Shown: positions 8,126-16,907, counted from the stretch's first letter. The stretch: DNA of 64,000 nt from Paenibacillus sp. NAIST15-1 (GCF_001894745.1 NZ_BBYF01000011.1:62001-126000); one strand, 5' to 3'. Notes: generated by a model not told the origin, from the letters alone. Translations and numbers: made by a program.

Positions 8126-9184
8126 TTAAATGGATACGAACTGCGTCAAGTTCCGTGGATCATCCGGATTCAAGCCCCGCTTGAGCGCTGTGTAATATCC
8201 GTTATATTGAACAAAAGGCAGGTACAGCACTGCACGCGCTTCATCGCTTGCGTCCACATGGCCAAGCTCAATGACCTTGTCTGCAAATGCGGTGTCCGCA
8301 CCCGCTTGCGCTGTTACAATGACAACTTTCGCCCCGTATGCCTTCATTTCTTGTGCTACCTTGAGTTCGTAAGCACGTGCACTCTCCGATAAGAGGAGCA
8401 CAATCTGCGTTCCTGGCTCAACAATCGACTTCGGCCCGTGGCGGAATTCCAATGTGCCGTATGCTTCTGTCCACGTGTAGGTCATTTCCTTCAGCTTCAG
8501 GCAAGCTTCCAATGCCAATCCATACAATGCGCCCATACCCAAGTAAATCGTCTTATCAAATTGATTGCTCTTCACCCACGCAGATGTCGTGTCATCCGCC
8601 ATTGTAACGAAGGCACTGCTGGATTGCAATACTCCCTCAAGCTCGGACAATTCCTTCGTCCGTCCTGCACCCAGTGCAATTGCCGCCTGCATCATGAACG
8701 TCATGCTGCTGAGCGATTTCGTCATAACTGTGCTCTTCTCAGCACCTAGCGGAGATACAAGGCATGGCGTCATTTGCGCCATCTTGCTGTTCGGATGACA
8801 AGTAATGCCACATGTTGTCCAATGCGTCAAGTCCTTGACGGAATCCAGCGCCAGAATCACTTCATGGGATTCGCCGGAACGAGATACACCCACAAGCAGC
8901 ACCTTCTTCGATGGCGTCACCGTCTGCTCGCGGAACAAGAACAGATCAGAGGACGGATGTGCAGCTGCACTTCTTCCTGTCCACTTGCGGTATGTTGCCG
9001 CCATTGTCATTGCTTGGTACCAAGAAGACCCAGAACCAATGAATACAACCTCTTCAAATTGATCGTTTCCTATATATTGATCTACCCAATCCTTCTGATT
9101 GTGCAGCTGATCCCAAGCCGCTTGCAGCGCCGCCGCTTGATCGCTGATTTCCCGGTACGTATGTGTATCAAGATGGTTTGACAT
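8126..9184 (-). CDS. agaS: SIS-domain sugar isomerase/deaminase, AgaS type
   Basis: A 352-residue protein with two SIS domains: the first around VVFIGSGSSWYQA and VSRSGESHEV, the second around YLGMGALYGLALEACLKLKEM and EFRHGPKSIV. This is the isomerase half of the GlmS fold without the glutaminase. AgaS relatives convert galactosamine 6-phosphate to tagatose 6-phosphate; the neighbouring GatY-type aldolase and PfkB kinase fit that route. A ribosome site AGGGAGG precedes the ATG. It is divergent from gatY across a 90-base gap holding a DeoR-like palindrome. GlmS-like SIS proteins acting on other sugar phosphates are an alternative. Confidence 0.78.
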   Translation of the reverse strand: MSNHLDTHTYREISDQAAALQAAWDQLHNQKDWVDQYIGNDQFEEVVFIGSGSSWYQAMTMAATYRKWTGRSAAAHPSSDLFLFREQTVTPSKKVLLVGVSRSGESHEVILALDSVKDLTHWTTCGITCHPNSKMAQMTPCLVSPLGAEKSTVMTKSLSSMTFMMQAAIALGAGRTKELSELEGVLQSSSAFVTMADDTTSAWVKSNQFDKTIYLGMGALYGLALEACLKLKEMTYTWTEAYGTLEFRHGPKSIVEPGTQIVLLLSESARAYELKVAQEMKAYGAKVVIVTAQAGADTAFADKVIELGHVDASDEARAVLYLPFVQYNGYYTALKRGLNPDDPRNLTQFVSI

Positions 9185-9236
9185 ATCACAAATTCCTCCC
9201 TTATAATCAACTTAATGAAATTATAAATCATTATTT

Positions 9237-9251
9237 TGATTGTTTCAATCA
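9237..9251. promoter_or_regulatory. candidate DeoR-family operator between agaS and gatY
   Basis: TGATTGTTTCAATCA is a perfect 6-bp inverted repeat around TTT, in the divergent gap. TGTTTC-type half sites are common for DeoR repressors of sugar genes. The assignment to the local regulator is an inference. Confidence 0.5.
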
Positions 9252-9274
9252 TTTATATGCAGGAGGTTACGGAA

Positions 9275-10144
9275 ATGGGACATCTTATCAGCTCTACATC
9301 CATGCTCCAAGCTGCACGTGAACAAGGATTCGGAATTACTGCATTTAATGTACATACACTGGAAATGCTGCAAGCGGTTGTGGAAGCAGCAGAAGAGACG
9401 AATACACCGCTTATCTTGCAGACAACAGTCGGAACCGTAAAGCATCTAGGTCCAGAATATATTGTAGCTGCCGCTCAGACAGCAGCGAAGCAAGCTTCTA
9501 TTCCCATCGCATTGCATCTGGATCACTGCACAGACTATGAACTGCTCGTTCAATGTATCCGTGCAGGCTATACATCTGTTATGATTGATGCTTCCATGCA
9601 TCCTTATGAAGAGAACGTTCGCCGCACACAAGAGGTCGTGAAGGTAGCAATTGCTGCTGGCGTCAATATCGAGGCGGAGCTGGGCAAGGTCGGCGGCGTG
9701 GAGGATGACATTGTCGTCGAGGAAGAGGATGCGCGTCTGGCTGTTCCTGAAGAATGCGTGGCATTCGTAGAAGCGACAGCTGTTCCAACGTTGGCTCCTG
9801 CTATCGGAACTGCGCACGGCATTTATAAAGGCGAACCGAAAATCGCCTTCGATCGCCTAGAGCAAATTTATAAGCAAGTTAGCGTACCACTCGTACTGCA
9901 CGGCGGCTCCGGTATTCCTGAGGAGCAGGTGAAGCGCTGCGTGAAGCTGGGCATGGGTAAGATGAACGTTGCAACAGAGCTGCGCATCGCCTTCTCGAAC
10001 GCGATCAAAGATGTGTTCACTGCGAACCCAGATGAGAATGACCCACGCAAATATATGGTGCCTGCGAAGCAAGCGGTGAAGGAGCTGGCAATCCGCAAGA
10101 TGGAAATGGCGGGCTGCATCGGGAAGGCGAGCGCCGTTCGCTAA
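9275..10144 (+). CDS. gatY: class II tagatose/fructose-bisphosphate aldolase, GatY/KbaY type
   Basis: A 289-residue class II, zinc-dependent aldolase. The ATG at 9275 follows GCAGGAGG; the longer frame from 9236 runs through the operator and is not used. Metal and substrate motifs are visible: ALHLDHCTDYEL (zinc His), GYTSVMIDAS, AELGKVGGVED, GTAHGIYKG and VLHGGSGIPEEQ. GatY/KbaY enzymes split tagatose 1,6-bisphosphate into DHAP and glyceraldehyde 3-phosphate. The kinase gene follows after 20 bases, so both are probably made together. FbaA-like activity on fructose bisphosphate cannot be excluded. Confidence 0.82.
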   Translation: MGHLISSTSMLQAAREQGFGITAFNVHTLEMLQAVVEAAEETNTPLILQTTVGTVKHLGPEYIVAAAQTAAKQASIPIALHLDHCTDYELLVQCIRAGYTSVMIDASMHPYEENVRRTQEVVKVAIAAGVNIEAELGKVGGVEDDIVVEEEDARLAVPEECVAFVEATAVPTLAPAIGTAHGIYKGEPKIAFDRLEQIYKQVSVPLVLHGGSGIPEEQVKRCVKLGMGKMNVATELRIAFSNAIKDVFTANPDENDPRKYMVPAKQAVKELAIRKMEMAGCIGKASAVR

Positions 10145-10164
10145 TCGCGGCTGGAGGATTGAAG

Positions 10165-11097
10165 ATGATTACAACTGTTACCCTTAATGCGGCTATTGAT
10201 AAGACCTATTACATTCCCGGATTTGGCAGTAATGCGCTGTATCGGGCTGATGAGACACTTGCTACGGCAGGAGGCAAAGGGATCAATGTCGCTCGCGTCA
10301 TCCATGCATTAGGAGAAGAAGTAACGGCGACTGGATTCGTGGCTGGCTACAATGGCATGGCTATCGTGGATATGCTTCGTCAGGAAGGTATTCAGGCAGA
10401 TTTCCTCTCCGTGTCCGGAGAATCCCGCCTCTGTCTGAACATTATTGATCCGGTAGGAGGCTCGCAGACGGAGCTGCTGGAAGCTGGGCCTGTGATCATG
10501 CCGGAAGCGATTGAGGCCATGAAGGTTAAGATCAAAGAGCTTGCTTCTCGTTCTTCTCATGTGGTCTTCTCTGGCAGTATGCCGAAGGGATGCGACACAG
10601 ATCTATATGCCAACTTGATTCAGATCGCGCGAAGCCAAGGCGCGATTCCGATCTTGGATACGAGTGGCGATGCACTGATCGCAGGCATCCAGAGCAAGCC
10701 TTACTTGATTAAACCAAACGAGCATGAAGTTACGAAGCTCACGGGTGGTTCTGCCGACAATGAGGACGAGATCGTACGAGCCGTTCAGCAGCTCATGCAG
10801 GATGGTATTTCCAATGTGATCGTCTCCCTTGGCGAGCGAGGTGCTCTGGCAGGCTGTGATGGGAGATTGTATGGCGTATCCATCCCGCGCGTAGAGGCCG
10901 TTAATGCTGTAGGAAGCGGAGACTCTATGGTTGCGGGACTCGTCGTCGCAGATCATCGCGGCTGCTCTCCTGAAGAGAGGCTGAAGCTTGGCGCCGCTTG
11001 CGGTACAGCGAATGCGCTTATGCCTTCAGCCGGTATGGTGAAGCTGTCTGACGTGGAATCCCTTCTACGTGACATACAGGTTACCTGCTTTTCTTAG
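10165..11097 (+). CDS. PfkB-family kinase, tagatose-6-phosphate kinase / 1-phosphofructokinase
   Basis: A 310-residue cytoplasmic kinase of the LacC/FruK/PfkB branch. I take the ATG at 10165, seven bases after GGAGG, rather than the TTG at 10159 that touches it. The N-terminal signature TAGGKGINVARVIHALG and the C-terminal NAVGSGDSMVAGL, carrying the catalytic aspartate, are clear. With AgaS upstream and GatY beside it, the likely reaction is phosphorylation of tagatose 6-phosphate to the 1,6-bisphosphate, the substrate of the aldolase. A strong terminator follows. Confidence 0.8.
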   Translation: MITTVTLNAAIDKTYYIPGFGSNALYRADETLATAGGKGINVARVIHALGEEVTATGFVAGYNGMAIVDMLRQEGIQADFLSVSGESRLCLNIIDPVGGSQTELLEAGPVIMPEAIEAMKVKIKELASRSSHVVFSGSMPKGCDTDLYANLIQIARSQGAIPILDTSGDALIAGIQSKPYLIKPNEHEVTKLTGGSADNEDEIVRAVQQLMQDGISNVIVSLGERGALAGCDGRLYGVSIPRVEAVNAVGSGDSMVAGLVVADHRGCSPEERLKLGAACGTANALMPSAGMVKLSDVESLLRDIQVTCFS

Positions 11098-11147
11098 TTA
11101 CATGTCTTTCTTAATTGCTTAATTTATCCTATCGCGAAACGTTAGAG

Positions 11148-11196
11148 CGGTCGTGGGCACTGTCAACTGAGACAGTCGCAGCACGACCGTTTTTTG
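11148..11196 (+). terminator. terminator of gatY-pfkB operon
   Basis: CGGTCGTG pairs with CACGACCG, with an inner ACTGTC/GACAGT stem, followed by six T residues. Confidence 0.88.
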
Positions 11197-11233
11197 TATG
11201 GCCTACAACGGATGCCTTCCTTCAATCCTCGAA

Positions 11234-12250
11234 TCACTTGGTATGCAGCCCCCTCTGGGTAAGGCAATATGCTACTTCGTAAGTAAGCGGGACTCGCCCA
11301 TCGTCCTGCTGGAATGTTGCTTGATAGGCTTGCAGCATCGTATGAATGAGCTTCCTGCTGCTTGCACTTTTACGCTGTTCACCACCCACTGCCCCAGTAT
11401 CGTCGTGAACGTGAACAGCATTGCCCGCACCGACACGTCTCACCTGCGCGAGTGCAGTCCGAACATCAGGAAATGTATAGCGATAGCTGCTTGTCTCCCA
11501 ACGAATTGCAAGGCTATTTCCTCCATGTTCGAGCAGCCATGTCATCCAATCTTCCTTATTCGGATAGCTCTGGCCGTGAGGTTGGGTAGGAAAACCAAGC
11601 AGCGCTTCCGCTTGGCGGAAAGCGTCATGCAGCTCTCTCACCGTTCCTGGCAAGAAGGTAGCAAACGCCAATAGCCCGCCAGGAGCCAGCAATTGCAGCA
11701 AGCGATGCGTTGTATCAGCCGGGAAATTGAACCACTGGAAAGCTGCGCTAGACGCAATAATGTTGTAGATTGGCCTCTCCGTCTCCTCCCGCCCGCAAGC
11801 ACTCTCCAGCCAGGCTTCCGCATCGGCAATGATAAGATGTATGTTGGCAGGTGAGACTCCCGCATGTGTCAGCTTCGTACTAGCCCGCTCCAGCATGCGC
11901 GAAGACAAGTCCACCAGCGTGAGCTCCGCTCCCGGAAAGGCACGCGCTAATCGTTCCGACAGCATCCCCGTCCCGCATCCAATATCAAGAATGCGCACTG
12001 CACAGCTTACTTCATCGATCGATGCAGTCATTTTATTAAGGTCTATGTCGTAAATTAGTGACTCCGTATTAGGAGGATTCCCTTGTGGTGTTCCTTCAAA
12101 TAAGGGCGGTCTTATAGTCTGACACATACGCTCGACCAGCTCATCCGCCATTACCCGCTGCACTTCGGCATAACGGTCATACTCTTTAGCGTGCCGATCA
12201 AAGCGCTGCCGCACGATTCGTTTGTCCACATTCGCCCCCGCAAACATCAC
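11234..12250 (-). CDS. bioC: malonyl-ACP O-methyltransferase BioC
   Basis: A 338-residue SAM-dependent methyltransferase, last gene of the biotin operon. It would methylate malonyl-ACP so that fatty-acid synthesis can build the pimeloyl chain. N-terminal VRQRFDRHAKEYDRYAEVQ and the SAM motif ILDIGCGTGMLSERLA are typical. About 40 residues (roughly 46-84, PPLFEGTPQGNPP onward) are inserted between the N-terminal helix and the SAM motif, and another polar insert lies near VHVHDDTGAVGGE, making it longer than common BioC of about 250-280 residues. The start overlaps the bioH stop by 4 bases, indicating translational coupling. Confidence 0.85.
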   Translation of the reverse strand: MMFAGANVDKRIVRQRFDRHAKEYDRYAEVQRVMADELVERMCQTIRPPLFEGTPQGNPPNTESLIYDIDLNKMTASIDEVSCAVRILDIGCGTGMLSERLARAFPGAELTLVDLSSRMLERASTKLTHAGVSPANIHLIIADAEAWLESACGREETERPIYNIIASSAAFQWFNFPADTTHRLLQLLAPGGLLAFATFLPGTVRELHDAFRQAEALLGFPTQPHGQSYPNKEDWMTWLLEHGGNSLAIRWETSSYRYTFPDVRTALAQVRRVGAGNAVHVHDDTGAVGGEQRKSASSRKLIHTMLQAYQATFQQDDGRVPLTYEVAYCLTQRGLHTK

Positions 12251-13317
12251 GCTTCCCCTCCCTGTTCCATCTGAAAATCATCGAATAGCGTCTGCTTCGA
12301 TGATGCGCTGCACCACATGCGTATATGGTGCAGCCATTGCGCCGTCTGCGTAGCGAACGGCGCATGCCCGGCGTGCGGGAGCACCACGAACCGCGCAGCG
12401 TTCCGGTGGCCGCACGCCGCTTGTGCCCGCTGCTGCGCAGCAAGCGGGCATACGCTGTCGTCCGCGCCATGAAGCCAGTACAGGCGCGGACCATCCGGCG
12501 CGTCGGTAAGACGCGCCCACGCCCGCTCCAGGTCGGCCTCCTGCAAGTAGGCCAGACCCGCATCAAGCCCCGCGGGCGTGATGTCCTTGCCGAGAGCTGC
12601 CGTGTGCTCCAGCAGCCAGCGGCAGCTCTCGGCGCTCGCGCGCTCCGCCGCAGCCGGAATACACTCCGCGAACGCGCGGAGTGTATCCGCCGGCGCAGCT
12701 TGCGCCAAGCGGCGGCGCATGCGCCGGACGATCCGGTCTGGCCAGCCGGCCTGACCTGTGTCGTCAATGAAGCGCAGCGTGGTTCCCGTCAGAATGACGC
12801 TGCGCACAACGGGCGGGCGAACAGCTGCGACATAGTCGCCCATGCAACCTGTTCGCCCAATCCCCCGCTCATGCTCATGCTCTTGCTCTTGCCCTTGATC
12901 TTGCTCCCACGCTTTATTCAGCCCGATGTCCGATGCCTCGCGCCATTCATTCAGCAGCTCTAGCAGCAGCATACCGCCCATCGACCAACCAATCGCATGC
13001 CATTCCCCTTCCGGCTCATCTTCAAACGGCCGTCGAACCGCAGCCAGCAGCTCTGCAACTGTACTCGCATCAGCATACGACACATAACGATGCTCGAACT
13101 CAGGCAGCATCGCTGCAAGATGCCTCCACACCGAAGAGGACATTCCCCAGCCATGTACCCATAACAGTTTCGGTTTAGATGGGAGCTTCAATGATGCCGC
13201 AACTTGCATGCAGCCTTTTTCAAATCTTGTCGATTGAATCTCCATCCTCCCCATACCCCCTTCAGCATGGACGGTATGATAGCATACATATTTCATGCCA
13301 TCGCTTTCTTCATCCAT
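12247..13317 (-). CDS. bioH: alpha/beta hydrolase, pimeloyl-ACP methyl ester esterase BioH-like
   Basis: A 356-residue alpha/beta hydrolase with the BioH-like oxyanion motif WVHGWGMSSSVW, nucleophile serine in IGWSMGGMLLL, acid in HGADDSVCP and histidine in HAGHAPF. Between bioF and bioC it should remove the methyl group from pimeloyl-ACP methyl ester. It is about 100 residues longer than enteric BioH, partly through a Gln/Glu/His-rich insert (EQDQGQEQEHEHE) after the nucleophile. The segment 12300-12780 is much richer in G+C than its neighbours and contains a perfect 12-bp hairpin at 12659-12686. Its ribosome site is AGAGG, and its stop overlaps bioC. Confidence 0.8.
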   Translation of the reverse strand: MDEESDGMKYVCYHTVHAEGGMGRMEIQSTRFEKGCMQVAASLKLPSKPKLLWVHGWGMSSSVWRHLAAMLPEFEHRYVSYADASTVAELLAAVRRPFEDEPEGEWHAIGWSMGGMLLLELLNEWREASDIGLNKAWEQDQGQEQEHEHERGIGRTGCMGDYVAAVRPPVVRSVILTGTTLRFIDDTGQAGWPDRIVRRMRRRLAQAAPADTLRAFAECIPAAAERASAESCRWLLEHTAALGKDITPAGLDAGLAYLQEADLERAWARLTDAPDGPRLYWLHGADDSVCPLAAQQRAQAACGHRNAARFVVLPHAGHAPFATQTAQWLHHIRMWCSASSKQTLFDDFQMEQGGEA

Positions 13318-13324
13318 ATATCAA

Positions 13325-13540
13325 CCTCTATCTTCATGCTCTATCCCGCATCATTTTTTAATTTCTAGTTTTGCATCACTCTCATATTTATCATTCTTCT
13401 CATCCTTATCTCTGCTTTGCCCGTGTAACTGTCAGTCCTACTGTTTTTGTCTTTGCCTTTATATTTATCTCATTCTCTATCTCTCAAACTTTATCTTTAT
13501 CCTCTATATTTCTAAGTTTATATCCTTTACTGTCGCCGAT
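13325..13540. repeat. purine-rich (minus strand) degenerate repeat spacer between bioF and bioH
   Basis: The 230-base spacer is almost all C/T on the plus strand, so the operon transcript here is A/G-rich with irregular repeats such as GAGATAAATATAAAGG. No credible coding frame or hairpin is seen. Confidence 0.6.
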
Positions 13541-13547
13541 CAGCGTG

Positions 13548-14786
13548 TTACGCTTCCTGCCATTGATTCGCAGCGTCCACAACCCTATCTGCTGCCCGCA
13601 GCAGCTCCTCATCCTGATGCAGCGGAGAAGGTGCGAACCGGATGCGCGCTGTACCCTCCGGCACAGTTGGGGGGCGAATCGCAAGACCCGCTACGCCAGC
13701 TTTAGTCAGAGCCGCGCTTACCACAACTGCTCTCTGATCAGAGCCGAGCATGACGGGAACGATATGACTGTCCCCTTCTCCCGTGTCGAGGCCGCCAGCC
13801 TGCAATCGCGTACGAAAGAGCGCCGCCTTATGCATCAACTCCAAACGAGCCTGGCCTGCAGCGCGCACTTCCCTAAGCCGTGAGCGCACAAGCGCTGCCA
13901 CGAACGGCGGCAAACCTGTATTATAGATAAAAGTTCGAGCATGGTTCACAAGATACCTAATTACAATATCCTCCGCAGCGACATAGGCACCGACTGCCCC
14001 AAAAGCCTTGCCGAACGTGCCCATAATGATATCCACATGCCCATGAATGCCAAGCTCATGACAGAGTCCTTCCCCCTCGGCACCGTACACACCGCCACTA
14101 TGCGCCTCATCCACCATCAGGATTGCACCGTACCGCTCCTTCAACATGACTAGCTCTTTCAGTGGTGCCCTTGTTCCATCCATGCTGAACACCGCATCGG
14201 TCACAATCAGCTTGCGTGACGCCCTCCCCGCCCCTGATGCACCAACCGTCCACTTCTTCAATTGGTCTTCCAGTCGATTGAGATCGCGATGCGGGTAGCG
14301 AACATGCGCTGCACGACTTAGCACAATCCCATCCACAATGCTCGCATGATTAAGTCGATCACTAAATACTACGTCGTGACGACCAACAAGCGCAGGGATG
14401 ATTCCCGCATTAGCCATATATCCACTTGAGAAAATGAGACATGCCTCCGTCTGCTTGAAATCCGACATCTCCCGCTCTAATGCCTCATGGTGAGGATCAT
14501 GCCCTGTAATGAGGCGCGAAGCCCCAGACCCGATCCGCAGTCCCGGCTCCCCCAGTTCCACAGCTTCCTCATTCAACGATCGCCACATTGTCTCAGATAT
14601 CCAAGGGTACAGCCCCAAGTAATAGTTGGAGGCAAGATTAAGTACCCTCTTCCCATCGCGATTCACCCAGCCATCTGGCAGCCAAGTTGTCTGCGTCAAT
14701 TGACGCAGACGTCCGACCTGCTCGCGTTCCGCCAATTGCTCGCGCATCCATGCCCAACGGTCAGACCCAGAACTTATAACGCACAT
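13548..14786 (-). CDS. bioF: 8-amino-7-oxononanoate synthase
   Basis: A 412-residue PLP enzyme that condenses pimeloyl-ACP or -CoA with alanine. Family motifs appear in order: NLASNYYLGL, GSGASRLITGHDPHHEALE, FSSGYMANAGI, DRLNHASIVDGI, LIVTDAVFSMDG, MVDEAHSGGVYG and the PLP-lysine segment MGTFGKAFGAVGAY. The ATG at 14786 lies within the bioB 3' end (13-base overlap), consistent with coupled translation. Confidence 0.92.
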   Translation of the reverse strand: MCVISSGSDRWAWMREQLAEREQVGRLRQLTQTTWLPDGWVNRDGKRVLNLASNYYLGLYPWISETMWRSLNEEAVELGEPGLRIGSGASRLITGHDPHHEALEREMSDFKQTEACLIFSSGYMANAGIIPALVGRHDVVFSDRLNHASIVDGIVLSRAAHVRYPHRDLNRLEDQLKKWTVGASGAGRASRKLIVTDAVFSMDGTRAPLKELVMLKERYGAILMVDEAHSGGVYGAEGEGLCHELGIHGHVDIIMGTFGKAFGAVGAYVAAEDIVIRYLVNHARTFIYNTGLPPFVAALVRSRLREVRAAGQARLELMHKAALFRTRLQAGGLDTGEGDSHIVPVMLGSDQRAVVVSAALTKAGVAGLAIRPPTVPEGTARIRFAPSPLHQDEELLRAADRVVDAANQWQEA

Positions 14787-15784
14787 CGTTCAATCTCAAA
14801 TCCGAGATCTTCGATCATCCGATGATCTTCTGTTGCTTCCTGCCCTTCTGTCGTCAAGTAGTCGCCGACAAAAATGGAATTAGCCGCATAGAGCGCTAAC
14901 GGCTGCAAGGAACGCAGATTCACTTCACGACCTCCGGATGCCCGAATCTCCTTCGATGGGCAGACGAAGCGGAACATCGCCAATGCCTTCAAGCAGCGGC
15001 GCGGATCCAATTCATTCAGATGAGCCAGTGGCGTACCGGGTATTGAATTTAAGAAATTGATTGGAATCGAATCTGCATCCAGCTCGCGCAAGGAAAAGGC
15101 CACATCCACCAACTGCTCGTCAGTCTCCCCCATCCCCATAATGACACCTGAACACGGAGACATACCTGCTGCCTTGGCTGTACTCACCGTATGTACTCGA
15201 TCCTCATACGTGTGCGTTGAAGTGATATGCGAATAATGATCGGCACTCGTATTCAAATTGTGGTTGTAACGATCAACGCCAGCCTGCTTCAGCCGATCCG
15301 CCTGTTCTTGCGAGAGTATCCCTAGGCACGCGCATATTTTCATTGGCATCGTCGTCTTGATTTCTTCTACAGCTGCAACGACCTGATCCAACTCCCGCTT
15401 TGTAGGCCCCCGCCCACTGGCGACAATGCAATACGTCCCCACCTTCATTTCCATCGCTTTGCGCGCACCGTCCACAAGTGTATCCTTCTCCAGCATTGTA
15501 TACTTCTCGATTGGGGCATCGGATTGAGTCGACTGTGAGCAATACCCGCAATCTTCCGGACAATAACCGCTCTTTGCATTAATAATCAAGTTCAGTTTCA
15601 CCTTATTACCGTAATAATGCCGCCGCACCTGGTACGCCCCATCCATAATGGCAAGCAGCTCACTATCCTTAGCCTGCAGAATGGATAGCGCCTCCTCACG
15701 CGATAATACCTTCCCCTCAATGATCTCTGCTGCAAGACCGCGCCAATCCATACCCGCCTTTACCAACTGTTCCTTCATCCTCAT
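14774..15784 (-). CDS. bioB: biotin synthase
   Basis: A 336-residue radical-SAM enzyme that inserts sulfur into dethiobiotin. The 4Fe-4S cysteines are in GYCPEDCGYCSQS; the 2Fe-2S ligands and the arginine are represented by TYCIVASGRGP, ICACLGIL and MSPCSGVIMGMGE. NHNLNTSADHY and INFLNSIPGTPL are also typical. The ribosome site is AAGGGAG. The spacer before it (toward bioD) is a degenerate repeat array; bioF overlaps its end. Confidence 0.95.
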   Translation of the reverse strand: MRMKEQLVKAGMDWRGLAAEIIEGKVLSREEALSILQAKDSELLAIMDGAYQVRRHYYGNKVKLNLIINAKSGYCPEDCGYCSQSTQSDAPIEKYTMLEKDTLVDGARKAMEMKVGTYCIVASGRGPTKRELDQVVAAVEEIKTTMPMKICACLGILSQEQADRLKQAGVDRYNHNLNTSADHYSHITSTHTYEDRVHTVSTAKAAGMSPCSGVIMGMGETDEQLVDVAFSLRELDADSIPINFLNSIPGTPLAHLNELDPRRCLKALAMFRFVCPSKEIRASGGREVNLRSLQPLALYAANSIFVGDYLTTEGQEATEDHRMIEDLGFEIERCAL

Positions 15785-15839
15785 CTCTCCCTTAAAGGTT
15801 GTGACATCCTCATTTCATCTTCGTTCCATCTGTAGAACA

Positions 15840-16020
15840 TTGCATCTATCTGTGTCTTTCCATTTTTGTGTCTGCATTTTTGTGCCTGCATCTCTGCGTC
15901 TATATCTATGTGCTTATATCTTTTTTCCATATCTATGCGTCTACATCTCTATATCTTTGCGTCTACATCACTGTGCTACATCTTTGTGTCTATTCATCTC
16001 TGTGTCTATCCTTCGTTATG
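15840..16020. repeat. degenerate 14-16-base repeat array between bioD and bioB
   Basis: On the minus strand about ten imperfect units of the type AGACACAAAGATGT follow one another. The array fills nearly all of the intercistronic gap and has no supported gene. Confidence 0.7.
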
Positions 16021-16033
16021 TTCCCAGTACCGT

Positions 16034-16813
16034 TTATATCCGCTTCCGCAGCCAATCCATCATTTTCTCCATTCGGACAAAGGATTCAAGCCACTGCTCT
16101 CGCCAAGCCACCCAAGCTTCCATTTCCACTGCTTGAGCATTGGCAGGCTGCATTAGCCAGGGAACAATCCCGCATACGGGCACACCAGCCATGGCCTCAA
16201 TCATCCGAGCATTTTCCGCAATCTCTCGCTCATCTGCCAATGACCGCGGTCCGCTGAATACGACTGCTATATCCGTGATGCATCGCTCCCTCGCATACTG
16301 CACTGCTGTCACCGTATGGCTTACTGTCCCTAAACCGGGGGGAGCTACGAGCAGCACAGGTGTACCCAGTTCGCGAGCAGCGTCAGCCATCGTGTACTCT
16401 GCGCTGAACGGTACTGCGATCCCTCCCGCTCCTTCAACCAGCAAAAAGGAACCATCCTCCTGCCGTCTCCGTCCTTCCTCCAACAAGCGCTCGAATGCAA
16501 ATGGAACCCCCGCCCGTTCAAACGCCATCCATGGCGCCAACGGATCTGGCAGCGTCCATGTCGCGATCTCTTCTTCCGGTGTCTCTAACAGTCCGCTTCC
16601 CATTCGCAGACGATAGCTGTCTGCCTCAGGGTCACCTAAGGTTACCCCGCTCTGTACCGGCTTCCATATTCGAATTCGACGCTGGCATATCTCGCGGCAG
16701 TACGCCCCTATTCCTGCGGTCACAATCGTTTTCCCTATCCCAGTTCCTGTGGAGGATATAAATAGCCCTCTTGAGAAATGGTGTTTCTCGTCTGTATGTA
16801 TATATGGAACCAT
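16034..16813 (-). CDS. bioD: ATP-dependent dethiobiotin synthetase
   Basis: A 259-residue P-loop enzyme that closes the ureido ring of dethiobiotin. I start at the ATG at 16813 after GAGGAGGTG; the earlier ATG at 16840 lies inside the downstream operator. Motifs: STGTGIGKTIVTAGI (P-loop), WKPVQSGV, and LLVEGAGGIAVPF. It is the first gene of the bioDBFHC operon and lies just behind two BirA-like operators. Confidence 0.9.
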   Translation of the reverse strand: MVPYIHTDEKHHFSRGLFISSTGTGIGKTIVTAGIGAYCREICQRRIRIWKPVQSGVTLGDPEADSYRLRMGSGLLETPEEEIATWTLPDPLAPWMAFERAGVPFAFERLLEEGRRRQEDGSFLLVEGAGGIAVPFSAEYTMADAARELGTPVLLVAPPGLGTVSHTVTAVQYARERCITDIAVVFSGPRSLADEREIAENARMIEAMAGVPVCGIVPWLMQPANAQAVEMEAWVAWREQWLESFVRMEKMMDWLRKRI

Positions 16814-16829
16814 ATGCAGCACCTCCTCA

Positions 16830-16863
16830 ACGTTAACCATAGAAATAAATATATAGTTAACAT
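16830..16863. promoter_or_regulatory. second, weaker BirA-like operator before bioD
   Basis: Two GTTAAC half sites (16832-16837 and 16856-16861) are separated by 18 bases, the same spacing as in the strong operator 78 bases upstream. Only the GTTAAC cores and one C/G flank match. It ends about 17 bases before the bioD start. Confidence 0.5.
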
Positions 16864-16907
16864 TTCAGAAATATATTTTACCTAATGATTTCTCAAAGGA
16901 CAAGAGT

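Noticed and set aside
12198-12767. Open frame of 189 codons inside bioH in another frame
   Set aside because: Arg-rich translation caused by the GC-rich segment; bioH has a complete catalytic triad in its own frame.
15866-16257. Overlapping plus-strand frames rich in Cys, Leu and Ser
   Set aside because: They arise from the pyrimidine-rich repeat strand between bioD and bioB and run into bioD antisense.
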